Source: Nelumbo lutea (lineage: Eukaryota > Streptophyta > Magnoliopsida > Proteales > Nelumbonaceae). From it: DNA of 64,000 nucleotides. The notes beneath the pieces were generated by a model. It worked only from the letters and a program-made list of their open reading frames with translations, ran no database searches and was not told the origin of the DNA. The stretch spans positions 57,283,655-57,347,654 of the forward strand of contig JAKGHH010000005.1 of assembly GCA_022828595.1 (NCBI GenBank), given 5' to 3'. Shown here one piece after another: positions 22,770 to 35,039 of this stretch (position 1 is its first letter; the number at the start of each line of letters is the position of its first letter). The translations under genes and the position numbers were made by a program.

Positions 22770-22800
22770 TCTACATACATACATACATACATACATACAT
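22770..22800. repeat. (CATA)n microsatellite
   Basis: About seven CATA units lie just right of the hAT MITE. Confidence 0.9.
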
Positions 22801-22813
22801 AACAATTTTAAGA

Positions 22814-24381
22814 AAATTGTCTAAAAATCACTATGACTTTTTAGCATTTTTCTTAAACTCACCATAACTTTTCAAAACGTCCAAAAATCCCATGTCAATG
22901 AACTTTTATTTTCCAAAACCCACCATCCATTAGAGGACCGTCAGTGTTCCTTGACATAAGTTGTCCATGTCAACATAAATACAATTTTTATGACCAAATT
23001 GCCCCTAAATGAGAATTCAACCTTATTAAACATATTTTTATGACTAAAATGCCCTTATGTGCTTGACTGCCATGCATATTTAATGTAAAACATCAAAAAA
23101 TTGCAGAAACAACTTGGGAAATAATAAAATAATTAAATAAAAATATAAAATAAAAACTCTAAAAACACTAAAAATTGCACAAAAATCACAAATATATTTT
23201 CAGCCAAAAATAAAAGTTGCAAAAAATGCATAAAAGGATAAAAAATATGTATTTCAACTAAAAAAACAAAACATTACAGAAAACAGGTGCAAAAAATACA
23301 AAATCACAAATATATTTTAGCCAAAAATCAGAAATTACAGAAAAATACATAAATTTATATAAAACTAATTCAAAAATTATATGTTTCAACTAAAAAAATC
23401 TACAAACAATAATTGCAAAAATGCAAAAAGTCATACCAATTTCAAAACTAAAAAATCCGAAAACAATATTTGAAGAAATTACAAAAAATCATACCAATTT
23501 AAAAAAAAAAAAGTGGAAAATTTCTAAGAACAATAAAAATTCAAAATTCAAAAATATATATTTCAATCAGGTTTCAACTAAAAACAAAATTAAAATATTT
23601 CAAAATTGCAAAGAACACAAAAGCTCCCTCCATTGAGTAGCACTGGCCATTCTCTGTGACACTGTAGACTAGCACAGGATGGTGCCGAAAAACCATAATC
23701 TTTGTCAGAAAGATCTCTTTATCAAATGTCTTCCTTGCCGTCTTGCTGAGTCTCATATGGAGGGTTTTGGTTGCAGAGTCTTGTCATTGCTTTAATGGCG
23801 CTCCTTGTCGTCTTCTCTATCATTAAACCAAATCTAAAGGTGAGTTCTTCGGTGGAGAGGGAGGAGGCGGATTTCGAAGAGGAAGGGGAATGGAGCGGAC
23901 AAATAGAGAAGGGGCTTTGACCCCGTGGACATCACCATCCCTTGGAACAAAGAAGGGGCTTTGACCGTTGGTAATCGTCACAATAGGACATGGTTGAGCT
24001 TCTCAAGCGAGGAACTAGGTAGAAGGGAATGGAGCGGACGAACAGAGAGAAAGAGATAGTCAAGGAACCCAATGCTACTAAACAATGATGAAGATGACGC
24101 CGTAGGGGCAACATTTCGGTCAAGATGGACTACTCTCAGCTCTTGCTGCCACAACCGAACCTTGCTTAGCCGAACAATTGGTCAACGTTTTTCTCTTCCT
24201 CCTTAGTAAAGACGATGATGTTACTAACATGGGTTAAATATAAAAAGGGTAAAATGGTAACCTACTAACATCCGTGAAGTCTATTTAATGTCAAATTACT
24301 GACATGGGGTTTTTACGTTTTGAAAAGTTATAATGAGTTTAAGAGAAATGTTGAAAAGTCATGGTGAGTTTTAGACAATTT
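22814..24381. mobile_element. Mutator-like element with about 83-bp TIRs (Pack-MULE candidate)
   Basis: Left arm 22814-22897 and right arm 24300-24381 are inverted copies over about 83 bp with several mismatches. Shared words, right arm read inverted, include AATTGTCTAAAA, CTTAAACTCA, ATAACTTTTCAAAACGT and CCATGTCA. Long TIRs of this size are typical of Mutator-like elements. No transposase is present. Internally, 22990-23620 is A-rich and repetitive, while 23625-24235 is clearly richer in GC and has exon-like stretches on both strands, for example minus-strand TARKTFDKEIFLTKIMVFRH. That contrast suggests captured host-gene sequence. A 9-bp target duplication was not found. Confidence 0.65.
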
Positions 24382-24663
24382 ATATTTTTTATTTGTAAAA
24401 GAAATATTAAAAATTGTGACTTGAGGTCAAAAAAGAGTTTTTCTTGTGAAAATAATGGATTGGGATGCATAGATCTTGAAAACTTACCTTGAATAAAAAA
24501 GAAATATCACCTCAATTGGACATCAAAGTGCAAAATAATGGCCTCCCAAAGTATCCATACACATTTATTGTGCAGCCCATGACCCGGTCACTCGGTCAAA
24601 TGGGTCAATGGTCCAACCGTTTGGGTTGGATGGTTTATGACCATTTTCTGGGTTTTACTAAGG

Positions 24664-25399
24664 GTGTGTTCTGTAGTGTGGATGAGAAATTGGTGGGTGT
24701 GGACTAGTCCATACCAAACATTGTGGTAAAACTAATTCACACCACACCACAGTCTACAACTATTTTGAACTATGAACAGACTACGTGGACTGGACCAGTC
24801 CACACCCTGAACCAATTCATACCACACTTTTTGATTCCATGCATCTCATATACATTTTATGAATGACCTACACAATCGATCATAAGTGTCTAATTTTTGT
24901 ATTTTATATGATAAATATATCAAAAAAGGCATTGATAAATTAATATTAACCAATAAATATTAATTTTAATAAAAGTGATAGTAAAATAATTAAAAAATAT
25001 TTTAAAATATTATTTATTCATAAAAAAATCAAAAAGTTAATATTTAAATAAATAAAAACGAGTGGAGAAGGAGCATCGCTATGCTTGTGCTAGAATTAAC
25101 ATTAATAATTATTATTTTATTTATAAAATATTAAAAAAATAAAATTAAAAATTTATTATTTAAAAATTAAAAAAGTAAAAAGAAAAAAAAGTATGTAGAA
25201 GGGACGTATTGTATCAAAATAGAGTGTGCAAATGTTGTGGACCGGCCACATCCACGAGATATATGTATGGTCGGCATTTTGGGCTATGGACGGGGACGAT
25301 CCACGATATATTGTGGACCAGTCCCATCCACGACCAACCGAATGGTGAGTTCGCCCTATGGCATGGACTGAAATAGTCCATCCACAAGATGAACACACA
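24664..25399. mobile_element. Non-autonomous TIR element, copy 1 of a twin pair
   Basis: The ends are GTGTGTTCTGTAGTGTGG and, inverted, GTGTGTTCATCTTGTGG. The body (736 bp) shares with the copy at 25621-26336 the words TCATATACATTTTATGAATG, GTGGAGAAGGAGCA, GCTTGTGCTAGAATTA, GTATTGTATCAAAATAGAGT and ATCCACGAGATATATG in the same order and orientation. TAAG occurs at both flanks, a possible short target duplication. There is no coding capacity. The superfamily is unassigned. Confidence 0.75.
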
Positions 25400-25620
25400 T
25401 AAGAACTCCACCTAAAATTTAACTTGAAATTTTGGTCGGGTGACATTTGAACGGTTCAACTAGCTAGGTTAATGATGGGTTGAAAACATTGATTTATACA
25501 ACTCTTTGAATTCTTCCTCCCACAAGTCCACAATGGAGTCTATAAGGTACTGTATACAAGATAAATTTAGATTTGTGTTCTCGTGGTTCTTACCTTAGTA
25601 TAGAACGAAGAATTTGAGAG

Positions 25621-26336
25621 GGTGTTTTGTAGTCCACACCATGTGGTAGGGACCAATCCACACCACCTCACAATCCACAACTATTTTGAAATGTGGATAG
25701 ACTATGTGTATTGGTCTAGTCCACACCCATAATGTCATTCTGTAGGCATGATGTGGACTAGTCCACATCACACTTTTTTATTCAATGTATTTCATATACA
25801 TTTTATGAATGATCAACACAATCAATCATAAATGTCTAACTTTTGCATTTTATATGATAAATATATTAAAAAAGGTATCAATAAAATAATATTAAACAAT
25901 AAATATAAATTTTAATAAAAATGATATTAAAATAATTAAAATTTAAAAATATTTTAAATATTAAAAAATATTATTTTATTGATAAAAATTAATATTTAAA
26001 TAAATAAAAAAGAGTGGAGAAGGAGCACCACTAGGCTTGTGCTAGAATTAAAATTAAAAAAATATTATTTTATTGATAAAAATATTAAAAAAGTCAAAAT
26101 TTAAAAGATATTATTTTAAATATAAAAATTAAAAAGAAAGAAAAGTATTGTATCAAAATAGAGTATGGAAATGTTGTGGACTAGCTACATCCACGAGATA
26201 TATGTGTGGCCGAGATTTTGGGCTATGGATGGAGATGGTCGACAATATAGTGTGAACGGATCTCGCCCACGACCAACCAAATAGGGAGTTCATCCTGTGG
26301 CATGGACCAGAATGGTCCATCTACGAGATGAACACG
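25621..26336. mobile_element. Non-autonomous TIR element, copy 2 of a twin pair
   Basis: Same family and orientation as the element at 24664-25399, separated by about 220 bp. The ends GGTGTTTTGTAGTCCACACC and, inverted, CGTGTTCATCTCGTAGATGG are imperfect inverted repeats. The copies differ at many single positions and indels, so they are not a fresh duplication. Confidence 0.72.
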
Positions 26337-26645
26337 TTACCAAATGTCACCTAAGTCGTTTGCTAGTATTATTTTATTTTAGGTTCCATTTGGTTGTAGT
26401 GCAGATGAACATGTTTTTTTGGTAGAAATGCAAATGAGCATTCACCGGTGTAAATGCATACAAGTGGAATTGACCAAGTGTCAATCCTAAATTTACTTTT
26501 GCTTCAGATATGATCTTATTTTGTTTGTTTGAAAGTAGACTAGGAAGTAAATGATGTGATCATCAATTTATATGAAAGAGGAGGAAATGAGATCATTTAA
26601 TTGTGAGCAATAAGGTAGAAAACAAATTGATGTTGTCCCCATTTA
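26337..26645. other. Intergenic, no gene recognised
   Basis: A GTTCCATTTGGTTGTAGTGC-type phrase near 26387 and ACATTGCAAACAAGCAC near 26920 may be outer ends of a further old TIR element containing the SINE at 26646-26781. This is only suggestive. Confidence 0.3.
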
Positions 26646-26781
26646 TCTTTTTTTTTCTTCCTCCACGGAGTTATACAACAGTGGGTAGCCCATTCCCAAA
26701 CCCGTAACCCCCTAACCTAGGTGCAGGTGGGATTCAATCCCAAGTCTTCTACAACCACCAACCAATCAGTTGGCACCTTGC
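26646..26781 (-). mobile_element. Poly(A)-tailed SINE, copy 2
   Basis: The minus strand shows GACTTGGGATTGAATCC, CACCTGCACC, GGGGGTTACGGGTTTGGG and GGGCTACCCACTGTTGTA, ending in an A run (plus-strand T run at 26649-26656). It aligns with copy 1 at 20440-20590. The B-box-like GGATTGAATCC and A tail support a SINE. Confidence 0.65.
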
Positions 26782-27276
26782 CAGTTTATGTGAGAAAGGG
26801 TTAAGGTACGAAAAAATGGTATAAATTTTGCATCAGACAAGAATGCCAAGCATTAGTCACAAATAAAAAGAATGCAAAAACTGAATCAGATGCAAAATTT
26901 GTGTCAAGTTTAAATTTACATTGCAAACAAGCACAGCCTCAACTTTAAAACGACAGTTGCATAGCCATGTTGAGAGGTTGATGGCTAGCTTTATTATCTG
27001 ATACGTTAAGTATTATGAAATTATGAAGTCCAAGTAATAATTTAGACCTGCTTTTTGGTTAGGTTTAGGTGCATTAATATGAATCCAATATCCTAAATCG
27101 TCAATACTCACTTGATTTATGAAAAAATATCAAATGGGTATTGGCCATTTATAGGCCTATTAATGCTCATACTCTAACAATATATATGGCATTGAAAAAA
27201 GTGAAATGGGCCCAATGGACCTTTACCTTTTGGAAACGCTTTTTTAAGTTAAGTTGAACGTTAGGTATGAACTAAT
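26782..27276. other. Intergenic, no gene recognised
   Basis: No supported feature is seen. Confidence 0.4.
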
Positions 27277-27532
27277 GTTTTCAAAATCGGATTCGACTGG
27301 ATGGTAGGACTGGAAAAATTAGGAAATGATTTCGTTTCATTTTAAAACCGTGTTTTAATAAAAAATCATTGATTTAATCAATAAATCATTGGTGGCTGAA
27401 TCATTAAATCATTAATTCAGACAATAATTTTTTGTCGTTTTTTATTTTTTTTTGTTAAAACGGACTGTCCGTTTGGATCAAGAATCGAAACTCAAAATAA
27501 TTCCTATCCGGTCCGATTTTAAAAACCTTACT
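27277..27532. mobile_element. MITE with GTTTTYAAAATCGGAY ends
   Basis: The left end is GTTTTCAAAATCGGATTCG and the right end, inverted, is GGTTTTTAAAATCGGACCGG. The centre carries repeated AATCATTGATTTAATC words in both orientations. It has the same terminal family as the small insertion at about 5436-5549. Confidence 0.65.
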
Positions 27533-28290
27533 ATGAACTGTGTATGATGTAAAACTACAGATCTAATTATGCTAATAATACCTTGCGTATTTGAACCATG
27601 GATCGAAAGAAGAAACAAATAAGCACAACTCACTTGGATGCTTCTAACCATCAAATATGGTTTTGTTTGTTAAAGGGGAGAACACTTGTCCACTAAAAAT
27701 CCAAACATAAATTGTTTCAATTATCCAGCCCGAATACTCGTTTTAAGCAAACACTCCAATTTTTTTTGTATAGACAAACACTCCAATTGATTTCGGCTTA
27801 AACTTGTAGGATGGCGCCAACATAACATTTTTTATTATTAAGAGTTCTCAAATTGTAGGACATTGTCGGTAATAAACTAAAAGAGGCTACCATAATGCGT
27901 GTTGTCATTGTAGAATACAGCTTGCCCATATTCCGGAGGTGGGTCCATAACATTACCCGGACCCTGATCATAAATAAGCTCCGTATATTAGTGGATAAGA
28001 CCCGACCCGCTTGCAATATATGCGATAAAAGGGAAATACGGAGACATAATGATGTGTACGAGCTCCTTAAATGGGTATTCCACAAGATGTGGACAGTTCA
28101 GTCTCAAAGCCGTCTTTTAAGATGGGGTACGGGTTAAAAGGAAAAACCCACACCAATTGAATGATGTGATAAGCATCCAAGTTGACCGGCATTCAATGTA
28201 AGCTCTTATAGTTCACGTATAATATCCTTCCAGTCAATTTAGTCCCTCGCGGCCTTACCCTTTGAGGGTGGGTATCCAACTATCCACAGC
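27533..28290. other. Intergenic, no gene recognised
   Basis: Two antiparallel open frames around 27798-28137 have no family features. Nothing else is supported. Confidence 0.4.
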
Positions 28291-28662
28291 CAGTTGCATT
28301 CGGATCTATTGGATAACTGGGTACCCGTTTTCGGAGGCATTTGGAATTGGTGCAGTGCGCCCTCCTCCGCCCCATTAAAATATGTGGATTGCAATTGGGT
28401 CTAATGGGTAACTGGGTATCCGTTTTGGGGGCATTTTGGAAACATTGGTGAAGTGCATCCTCCACCCCATTAAAATAGGTGGATTGCAATCGGGTCTATT
28501 GGGTAGCTGGGTACCCGTTTTGGGGGCATTGGCGAAGTGCACCCTCCTCCACCCCATTAAAATAAGTGGATTGCGATTGGGTCTAAATGGGTAACTGGGT
28601 GCCCGTTTTGGGGGCATTTGGAAACATTGGAGAAGTGCACCCTCCGCCTCATTAAAATAAGT
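28291..28662. repeat. Minisatellite, four units of about 95 bp
   Basis: Units start at 28291, 28386, 28481 and 28568 with lengths 95, 95, 87 and 95. Each reads TTGCATTCGG- or TTGCAATTGG-type, then GGGTAACTGGGTACCCGTTT, GGGGGCATTTGG, GAAGTGCACCCTCC and CCCCATTAAAATAAGT. The third unit is short because about 8 bases are missing after GGGGGCATT. The direct repeats carry no unique spacers, so this is not an array of the CRISPR kind. Confidence 0.93.
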
Positions 28663-29937
28663 GACAAGACTAAAGACAAAAGAGTGGCTCTTGAGAAGCG
28701 TGGAGCAAAGTTCCTAATAGGATGTAACTAGGGCCCAAACAAAACCTAATCCCAGGTGGTGATTATTAAAAAGCAATTCATGTTCAAGATGTTGAACCTA
28801 AAAGTCCTAAAGCCTAGTGACCTACTAATCTTTGGTCCAAAGAGATTTGGTATATAGCCATTAACAGCCCTAGGATTTCAGGTATCATGATTGTTTTATC
28901 AAGTTGATTAGTCAGAAAGTCTACAAAATGGCCCTTCCTTTGTCTCCAAGACTTCAACTATCCAAATGCATCGAAGACAATATTGTCTCCCTTTTGAATA
29001 AAACAGTTGTTTCTAGTTGAAAGTTGTGGAGGAAGCAACCCTTCTGATCAGGTGAATGCTAATGGCCACGCAAAGATGACAAATTCAAAATGTAATGGAA
29101 CAGTCCGAACTCCTAACCTATTAAAAACTAGAAAGAGCTACAAAGAGAAATTGATTTCTTTATTTCTTTCTTTCCTAAAAGAAACGAAGTAGGAGATTAG
29201 AGAGAGAGAGAGAGACAGACTGCCATTCTTTGACAATAATAACCAGGAATAAAAGGAGCCCCAGTTTTTGATAATTCATAGACCAGGTGCTCATGCTTTT
29301 TTTTTTCCTTTCTCCTACAAGAGTCCGTAATTGGCGTCATTACATGTAAAAGTCTTGTAGCTAGCTATGACCTTAACTCAGCATTTGCCACTTGAAAAGA
29401 AGTTCGTCTTCTTTGACCCTCTCCACTTGTAGTTTTAAATTCTTAGCTTTTGTGCCTTTTTCTCTTTATGCCTATTTATATGAAGCAAGTGTTTAGTGGA
29501 TAGTGGATACTATAACAAAATATACGTGGCTCCCTGTGATGCTTCTACACAAATTCGGTCAATATAATAGGTTTTGTTTGGCTCTGTTTGCGGTGCAAAT
29601 CTGAATCACATGAATTTTGCAACTGAATCAGAATTGCATACATTTGTTTGTAGTCATGGTTTGCACCTCCATTTGAGATAATTAATCTACACTACTTATC
29701 TAAAAAATTGATGCAACATTTGCACTTCCTCCTACATTCATTATCTCTCGTATAAGTAGGGATCAAACAACTTATATTTATTCCTCCCATATAAGAAACC
29801 TTCTTTCCTGTGAGGATCATATCATTTACTCCCCACTTTGTTCGAAATAAAACAAGATCAGACCTAACAAAAGTAAGCCAGAATTTGCACTCAACTTCTC
29901 ACATATATTTACATGCATTATAAACATCATGTAGCCT
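28663..29937. other. Intergenic, no gene recognised
   Basis: A (GA)n run lies at 29197-29213. Short AT-rich open frames show no family features. Confidence 0.4.
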
Positions 29938-30139
29938 TAGGCTAAATTTGGAAAGAATATAAATACAGATATCTACAGTGTAAAACAAAGTTTAGAAAAA
30001 CAAAATACATGTTTTTACACTCTACATATTTGTATTAGAATTCCTTCCAAACTGAGCCTGAAAGAAGTACAAATACAAATATATAGTGTAAAACCTTGTA
30101 TTTTGTATATATTTGTATTTTCACTCTTTCCTATCAAAC
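29938..30139. mobile_element. Two abutting copies of the palindromic CTCAGTTTGG MITE
   Basis: The first copy, 29938-30059, starts TAGGCTAAATTTGGAAAG and ends CTTCCAAACTGAGCCT. The second, 30060-30139, is shortened and shares ACAAATACAAATATATAG and AACCTTGTATTTTGTA with the array at 21030-21426. Confidence 0.65.
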
Positions 30140-31732
30140 AATTTTAATTTGATTTAATTTCATTTTCATTGAGTGTGGAGCACAACTGTTTGCTCCACTA
30201 CCTAACATAATGCCTTGATTTATATGTCATTTTTTTTAGTAACTCTAGGCTGGTACTGAGGACCATTACTCTGGCCAGTCTCTAGCATCTAAACCATCCA
30301 GTTTGAGCATCTAAATATGATACAGGTGGCAAGTTATGGGGGACCTTAGAACATTACATAAATCCTCTAGTATATAAGGGCTAGCTTGGATTAACTAACA
30401 TCTGTGTTTGAATAAAATTTTATCCTCTGGATATCATACATGCATTATTAATAAATAAATTAAAATATTTGCTCATGAGACTTTTCCTTATGAGCTTTAT
30501 TCAATGAAAATTCAATACCAAACCAACTTAATTAATAAGCATTTGTTAATTTTGTGTGGATATATGCACATAAATATTGATACTATTGGAGTGGATCCAG
30601 ATTATATAAATGGATCTGATTCTTCTAGATCAAAATTCAATTTAATCGGATTGAATTTCAAACTTGAGATCTTCCTTGACAGCCCTAGTCCCATACCTTT
30701 TGATAATTTATCCTCTAGCTCTCAATTATTAGAAAAGTTGGTATATGTTTCCAAAGAAGCAACATCTGAACATCAAGTAGATCTAGTGCCATTATAAGCA
30801 TAGAAGTACTTTCTGTGATTTTGATTCCAACTGTACAAGTGTTAAGTCTATTAACTGAATAAAAAATAAAGGAAGAGAGAAATCTTCTCTCACTTTAAGG
30901 GCGACATCAATGTTTTGCCAAACATTAAAAAAAATCTGGTCTAGTGGGTTGTTGGGTTATCAAAGGAATTGATTATTGATGCAGGAATTCCTCAAGATGG
31001 GGCTAAGGATTCAAGCATATTGCATGCTACTGGCTAACATTACTAAGTGTCAGAGAGAGAGAGAGCATAATTTATGCTCCATGAGAAAAGAAAGGGTTTA
31101 TTAATTGAAATAATGGGAGGGCAGCCTCATGTACCAAAAGGTACCAAAGGCAACTCAGGCAGATGTATACATCAAAAGAAATATTAAATGAGGACTTAAG
31201 GAGGGGTTGTTTCTACAGTCCAGAGGACAGAGGACTGCAGTTAATATTTGCTTTTACCCTATTCATTGGGACGGTCGGGAAAAGTCCAGTTACAGCTCAA
31301 AAGAGCTCCTAAAATGCCATACAATCCAGGAGGTAAAAAGGCGCCTAGCTACTTCTTCCTTAAAAGAATAGGCTTTATGCTTTATAGCATGGAAATGCAG
31401 TTTTTCAGGTGTGACCATTCAACTATACTGATCTTCATCCTAAGGGAAATTGGAGACATAGACCAGCTATTGGGCATTGACCTATCATCTAAAGATGCTC
31501 CATCTCGGTCGGTCAGGTGACTTTTAACAATGCTTCAAACTATTGATATCCAAAAATTGCATATTCAAAGTTTTCAATATACAATACTCTTTTGGGTTTT
31601 GTTACTTTTTAAGCAAAGTGTTTTTCATATAATATTTATTGAAGTAAGCAAATTGTCATTTTTTACTATTATTATATGCTATGAATTACCTAAGTGAAGA
31701 GAGAGGTGAGAAAGAGAGAAGAGCGTTTATAT
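30140..31732. other. Intergenic, no gene recognised
   Basis: An AT-rich 97-codon open frame at 30504-30797 shows no recognisable features and is not supported as a gene. A short (GA)n run lies near 31052-31064. Confidence 0.4.
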
Positions 31733-31873
31733 GGGTAAGTTGTTCATCCACTTCTTGCGGGAGGGTATCAGTTACCCAACTCGGCCAATTCAGATATTCT
31801 CATTTATCTTGACATCCAAAATAATGACAAATGAATGATTATTATGGTCAATTTGCTGGTTGACCAACTTACC
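31733..31873. mobile_element. Short MITE-like element
   Basis: The ends GGGTAAGTTGTTCATCCA and, inverted, GGGTAAGTTGGTCAACCAG form a terminal inverted repeat around a roughly 105-bp centre. No coding capacity. Confidence 0.55.
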
Positions 31874-32269
31874 CCTGCTAAATATCAGCAAATAAACGGG
31901 GCCTTATATGTATATTTAGTTTGATAAATTCACAAATTAATAGATATATTAGTATGTGTATTGATATTTTAAACCTATTAAAAGGCCCTAATTTCAAGTA
32001 TTTACTATTTAGCGTTTCAATGACTAAAAATTAATACATATTTTATGAGGCGTTGTGATATGCATCTATGCTTTGGACCATGTTTTTTTTTTTTTTTTCT
32101 GAAAAACTTTGTACCATGCTTTTAACTACTCAATCTATAAAATTCTTGCTTTTGGGAGGCAAGAGTTGTAAAGGAGCTAGTGTGGCTTTTCTACATATCA
32201 TTCAAATGAATACATTAATGAACTTGGATCAGTTAAACATGATGAGCTAGTGTGACTTTTCTACATCTC

Positions 32270-32770
32270 CAGGTGCCATGTGGCAACCTCCGTGGTCACC
32301 TTATCCCTTCTGTCACGTTGGCTGCATAGGATGGATAAGTGCAACCAAGAAGAGGAGCCTTATACAGATAAGGAGGACAGTTTCGTCAGGGATTGGGATT
32401 TATCTTGAAGATTTTGGCGAATAACCTTATCCCAACAACCTCAGAAGCCTCATCCAAATTATACACGGATTTTCAGTTATAAATAGGTAACATCCGCTCA
32501 AGGTAAAAGACTTTGGACTCTTCAGACTCCATATTATTATTTTGCTTCTGCTTCTATTTGGACTGACATTCTTCTTAATTGCTCGACCTGACCACCCATG
32601 TCTTCCATTACTAACTTAAGCGTCGGAGTGTCTACCTAGAAAACAACTTCTAGAGCCTCTCATCCCTTTCTTGGTTTCAAATCTTAATCTTGGTGCATGA
32701 TTTTGTCCTTCCACCTTGACTTCACCAATTGGTAGGACTATGGAATTGTGATCTTTATTCACAACACCTC
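32270..32770 (+). mobile_element. Ty3/gypsy LTR remnant (probable solo LTR)
   Basis: The plus strand carries a TATA box (GTTATAAATAGG, about 32477-32488) and, about 130 bp later, CTAACTTAAGCGTCGGAGTG, the conserved R/U5 signature of many plant gypsy LTRs. It ends near TATTCACAACA at about 32768. The expected primer-binding site TGGCGCC does not follow, which argues for a solo LTR. The left boundary is uncertain. A 25-bp GAGCTAGTGTG...CTTTTCTACAT direct repeat at 32175 and 32244 lies just outside. Confidence 0.65.
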
Positions 32771-35039
32771 AGATTTGACAGCATTAGATAAGACTCCACA
32801 TCAGCCGTTGATGCTTAGTGAGAGATTGAATGATTATAGACTCCATAAATTTATCATTGGTTCCCAAGTTAATTTATGGGGTTTATTGGACCAACCCAAT
32901 GGTGTAGCCCAGTTTCCTTAGTATGGGAAAAGTAGTAAGTTATGGGCCATAATCCATTTTGTGGATCGTCTAGCTCCACACACAAAATATTGCCCTAATC
33001 TTTTCTCCCTTGTTGTGGGTGTGTAAGAGTCTGGACTCCTCCCATGGTCGAAGAAGTGACAGTGTTTTCCCTAACATGATACAAGACAAAAAGAGCATAT
33101 AAAGAGAGAGACCATCAATTCACATGATGTTACTTGCTTTCATCAAGGAAGTATAGGGCCCATTTATCAACACCATACAAGAAGCGGTGGGCCCATCTAT
33201 TGGATTTGCAGATTGAACGGATTGAGCATCTTAGGTCACATCCTCACATGGATGGCAGAATCTCCGGGATGTTATTAAAATAGTGCCTTCTTTTGACCAA
33301 AATGTAATCCCCTGGTTGGTAAGGCCCACACTCAACACCCCCATCCACCCATAGACACAGACGCACACACCAAAAAAAAACTCTTATTCTTGGTTATCAA
33401 GATCTGTAAAGAATATCTATTCCTTGAAAAAACTGATATTTTAAAGCTTTTTCAGACATAAAGAATAAATTTCCCCCTTTTTTTTTCTGAATAGTTAAAA
33501 ATTTCTGACAACAAAAGAAATTTCAACGAAGGTTCAAAATATCGATAGGCTGAGGCGTATTGGTATTTAAATATACGTGGAAATACATTTTTTCTTTTCT
33601 TTTTTTTTTTTTTACTTTGGATTTTTGGGAGTTAAAGACAGATGTTTTTATTAAAAAAAAAGTGGGATCCTAAAACACCTGCAACTAAATAATACGGTAC
33701 ATCTGATACGGGAGGGATGTTTCGTATTGAAATTTTAAATCTTGATTGCAATCTTTTCTCTAAAATTTGAACTCCGATCAAACCCAAAACTGAACCTCAT
33801 TTGAACTCGGACCATACTTTGGCAGGCTCCCCAAGCTTTAATTCTTTGGATAATATCCGTTTCGGTCCGCTAATATACAGAACAATCAGATTTTGGACCA
33901 GTCCAATATGATGTATAAAACTTTGGACCGTACAAACTGATTCAATTAGTTAAGGTTCGGGTGGGTTCAATCCAAACTCGTCCATTGAAAATCCTATCCC
34001 AAACAATCAACCTAAATCCTCATTCTTCTTTGCAAATAGACCCTGTTCACAGGCCATCCAGGTTGGATTGGGGTTAGGTTTCGTCTTTTTAATTATTAAT
34101 AGAAAATATCTAGATCATTCATCAAAAAAAAAAAAAGAAAAAAAAATATCTAGGCCTGAACTGATATGTATTATATAATATTATCGGATCAAGTTTAAGC
34201 TCGACCCGGACTTATTTGAAAAAGCCTGATTCCCGCCCAAAAAACTAATTGGGCTGGTGCTTAGAACTCGAGTTCAAGCCCACGAATCTAAGATTTTACC
34301 CACTCAATATAAAATTGAATAGAAGATGACTAACTAGTCAGACTAACCGGCTCATGAACAATTTTACTTGCGAACAAGGAATACCCCTTCTTATACCTAC
34401 ATTTGAGTTTCGTGAAGAAATAGGAAGAGCAGTGAAAAACAGATCATGCGAAAGAAGCCAATACAACAAGGATAAAAAGGGGGTCCGGTGATTAGGCGAG
34501 CGTGAGAGAGACCGAACGAGGTTGCTGTCTCTGGACTTAGTTGCAGAGCTTTACGAAGGAAAGAGACAGGGCGGACTAGATGTTTCTGTTTGGATTCTAT
34601 GAAATCTCCTTGGTTTTTTTAGCCATGAAACTCTTGGCAAATAAATCATTCCAAGGTCAAATCCGTGAATGAAGTAAAAGAAACGAATGATGCCATGAAA
34701 AATAAGAGTTTTAAATATGAAAAGGACAGCTTGTAATCAAAGTTTCTGGAGCAATATCGAACAGCTGTTCTGCTTATGCTCCATGGACAAGCCTTGATCA
34801 TTTGAGCTGCAGGAGAGATTAATGATTAATGGGGGCGAGAGGGCTCACCGGCTCACCCCATCATCTTCTACATCAAAAGTTAATGTGATCATTGTGTCCA
34901 TATATAACAAACCGAGCTAGGCTAGGCTAGGCTTTGAACCGCTAATTAGCTGGCCCGGTCAAAGGTTAGAATGATTTAACTGGTCAGCTTGCACGGTTCA
35001 ACGATCAATAGCGTCCAAAACCAGGCAATAATTATGTCA
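32771..35039. other. Intergenic, no gene recognised
   Basis: Contains poly(T)/poly(A) runs near 33585-33660 and 34125-34145, and a triple CTAGG repeat near 34917-34930. No gene or complete repeat was supported. Confidence 0.4.

Noticed and set aside
28291..28662. Possible CRISPR-like array
   Set aside because: Whole units repeat without unique spacers, and the genome is that of a plant, so it is a minisatellite.
30504..30797. 97-codon open frame
   Set aside because: AT-rich, without recognisable motifs or splice context. Probably chance.
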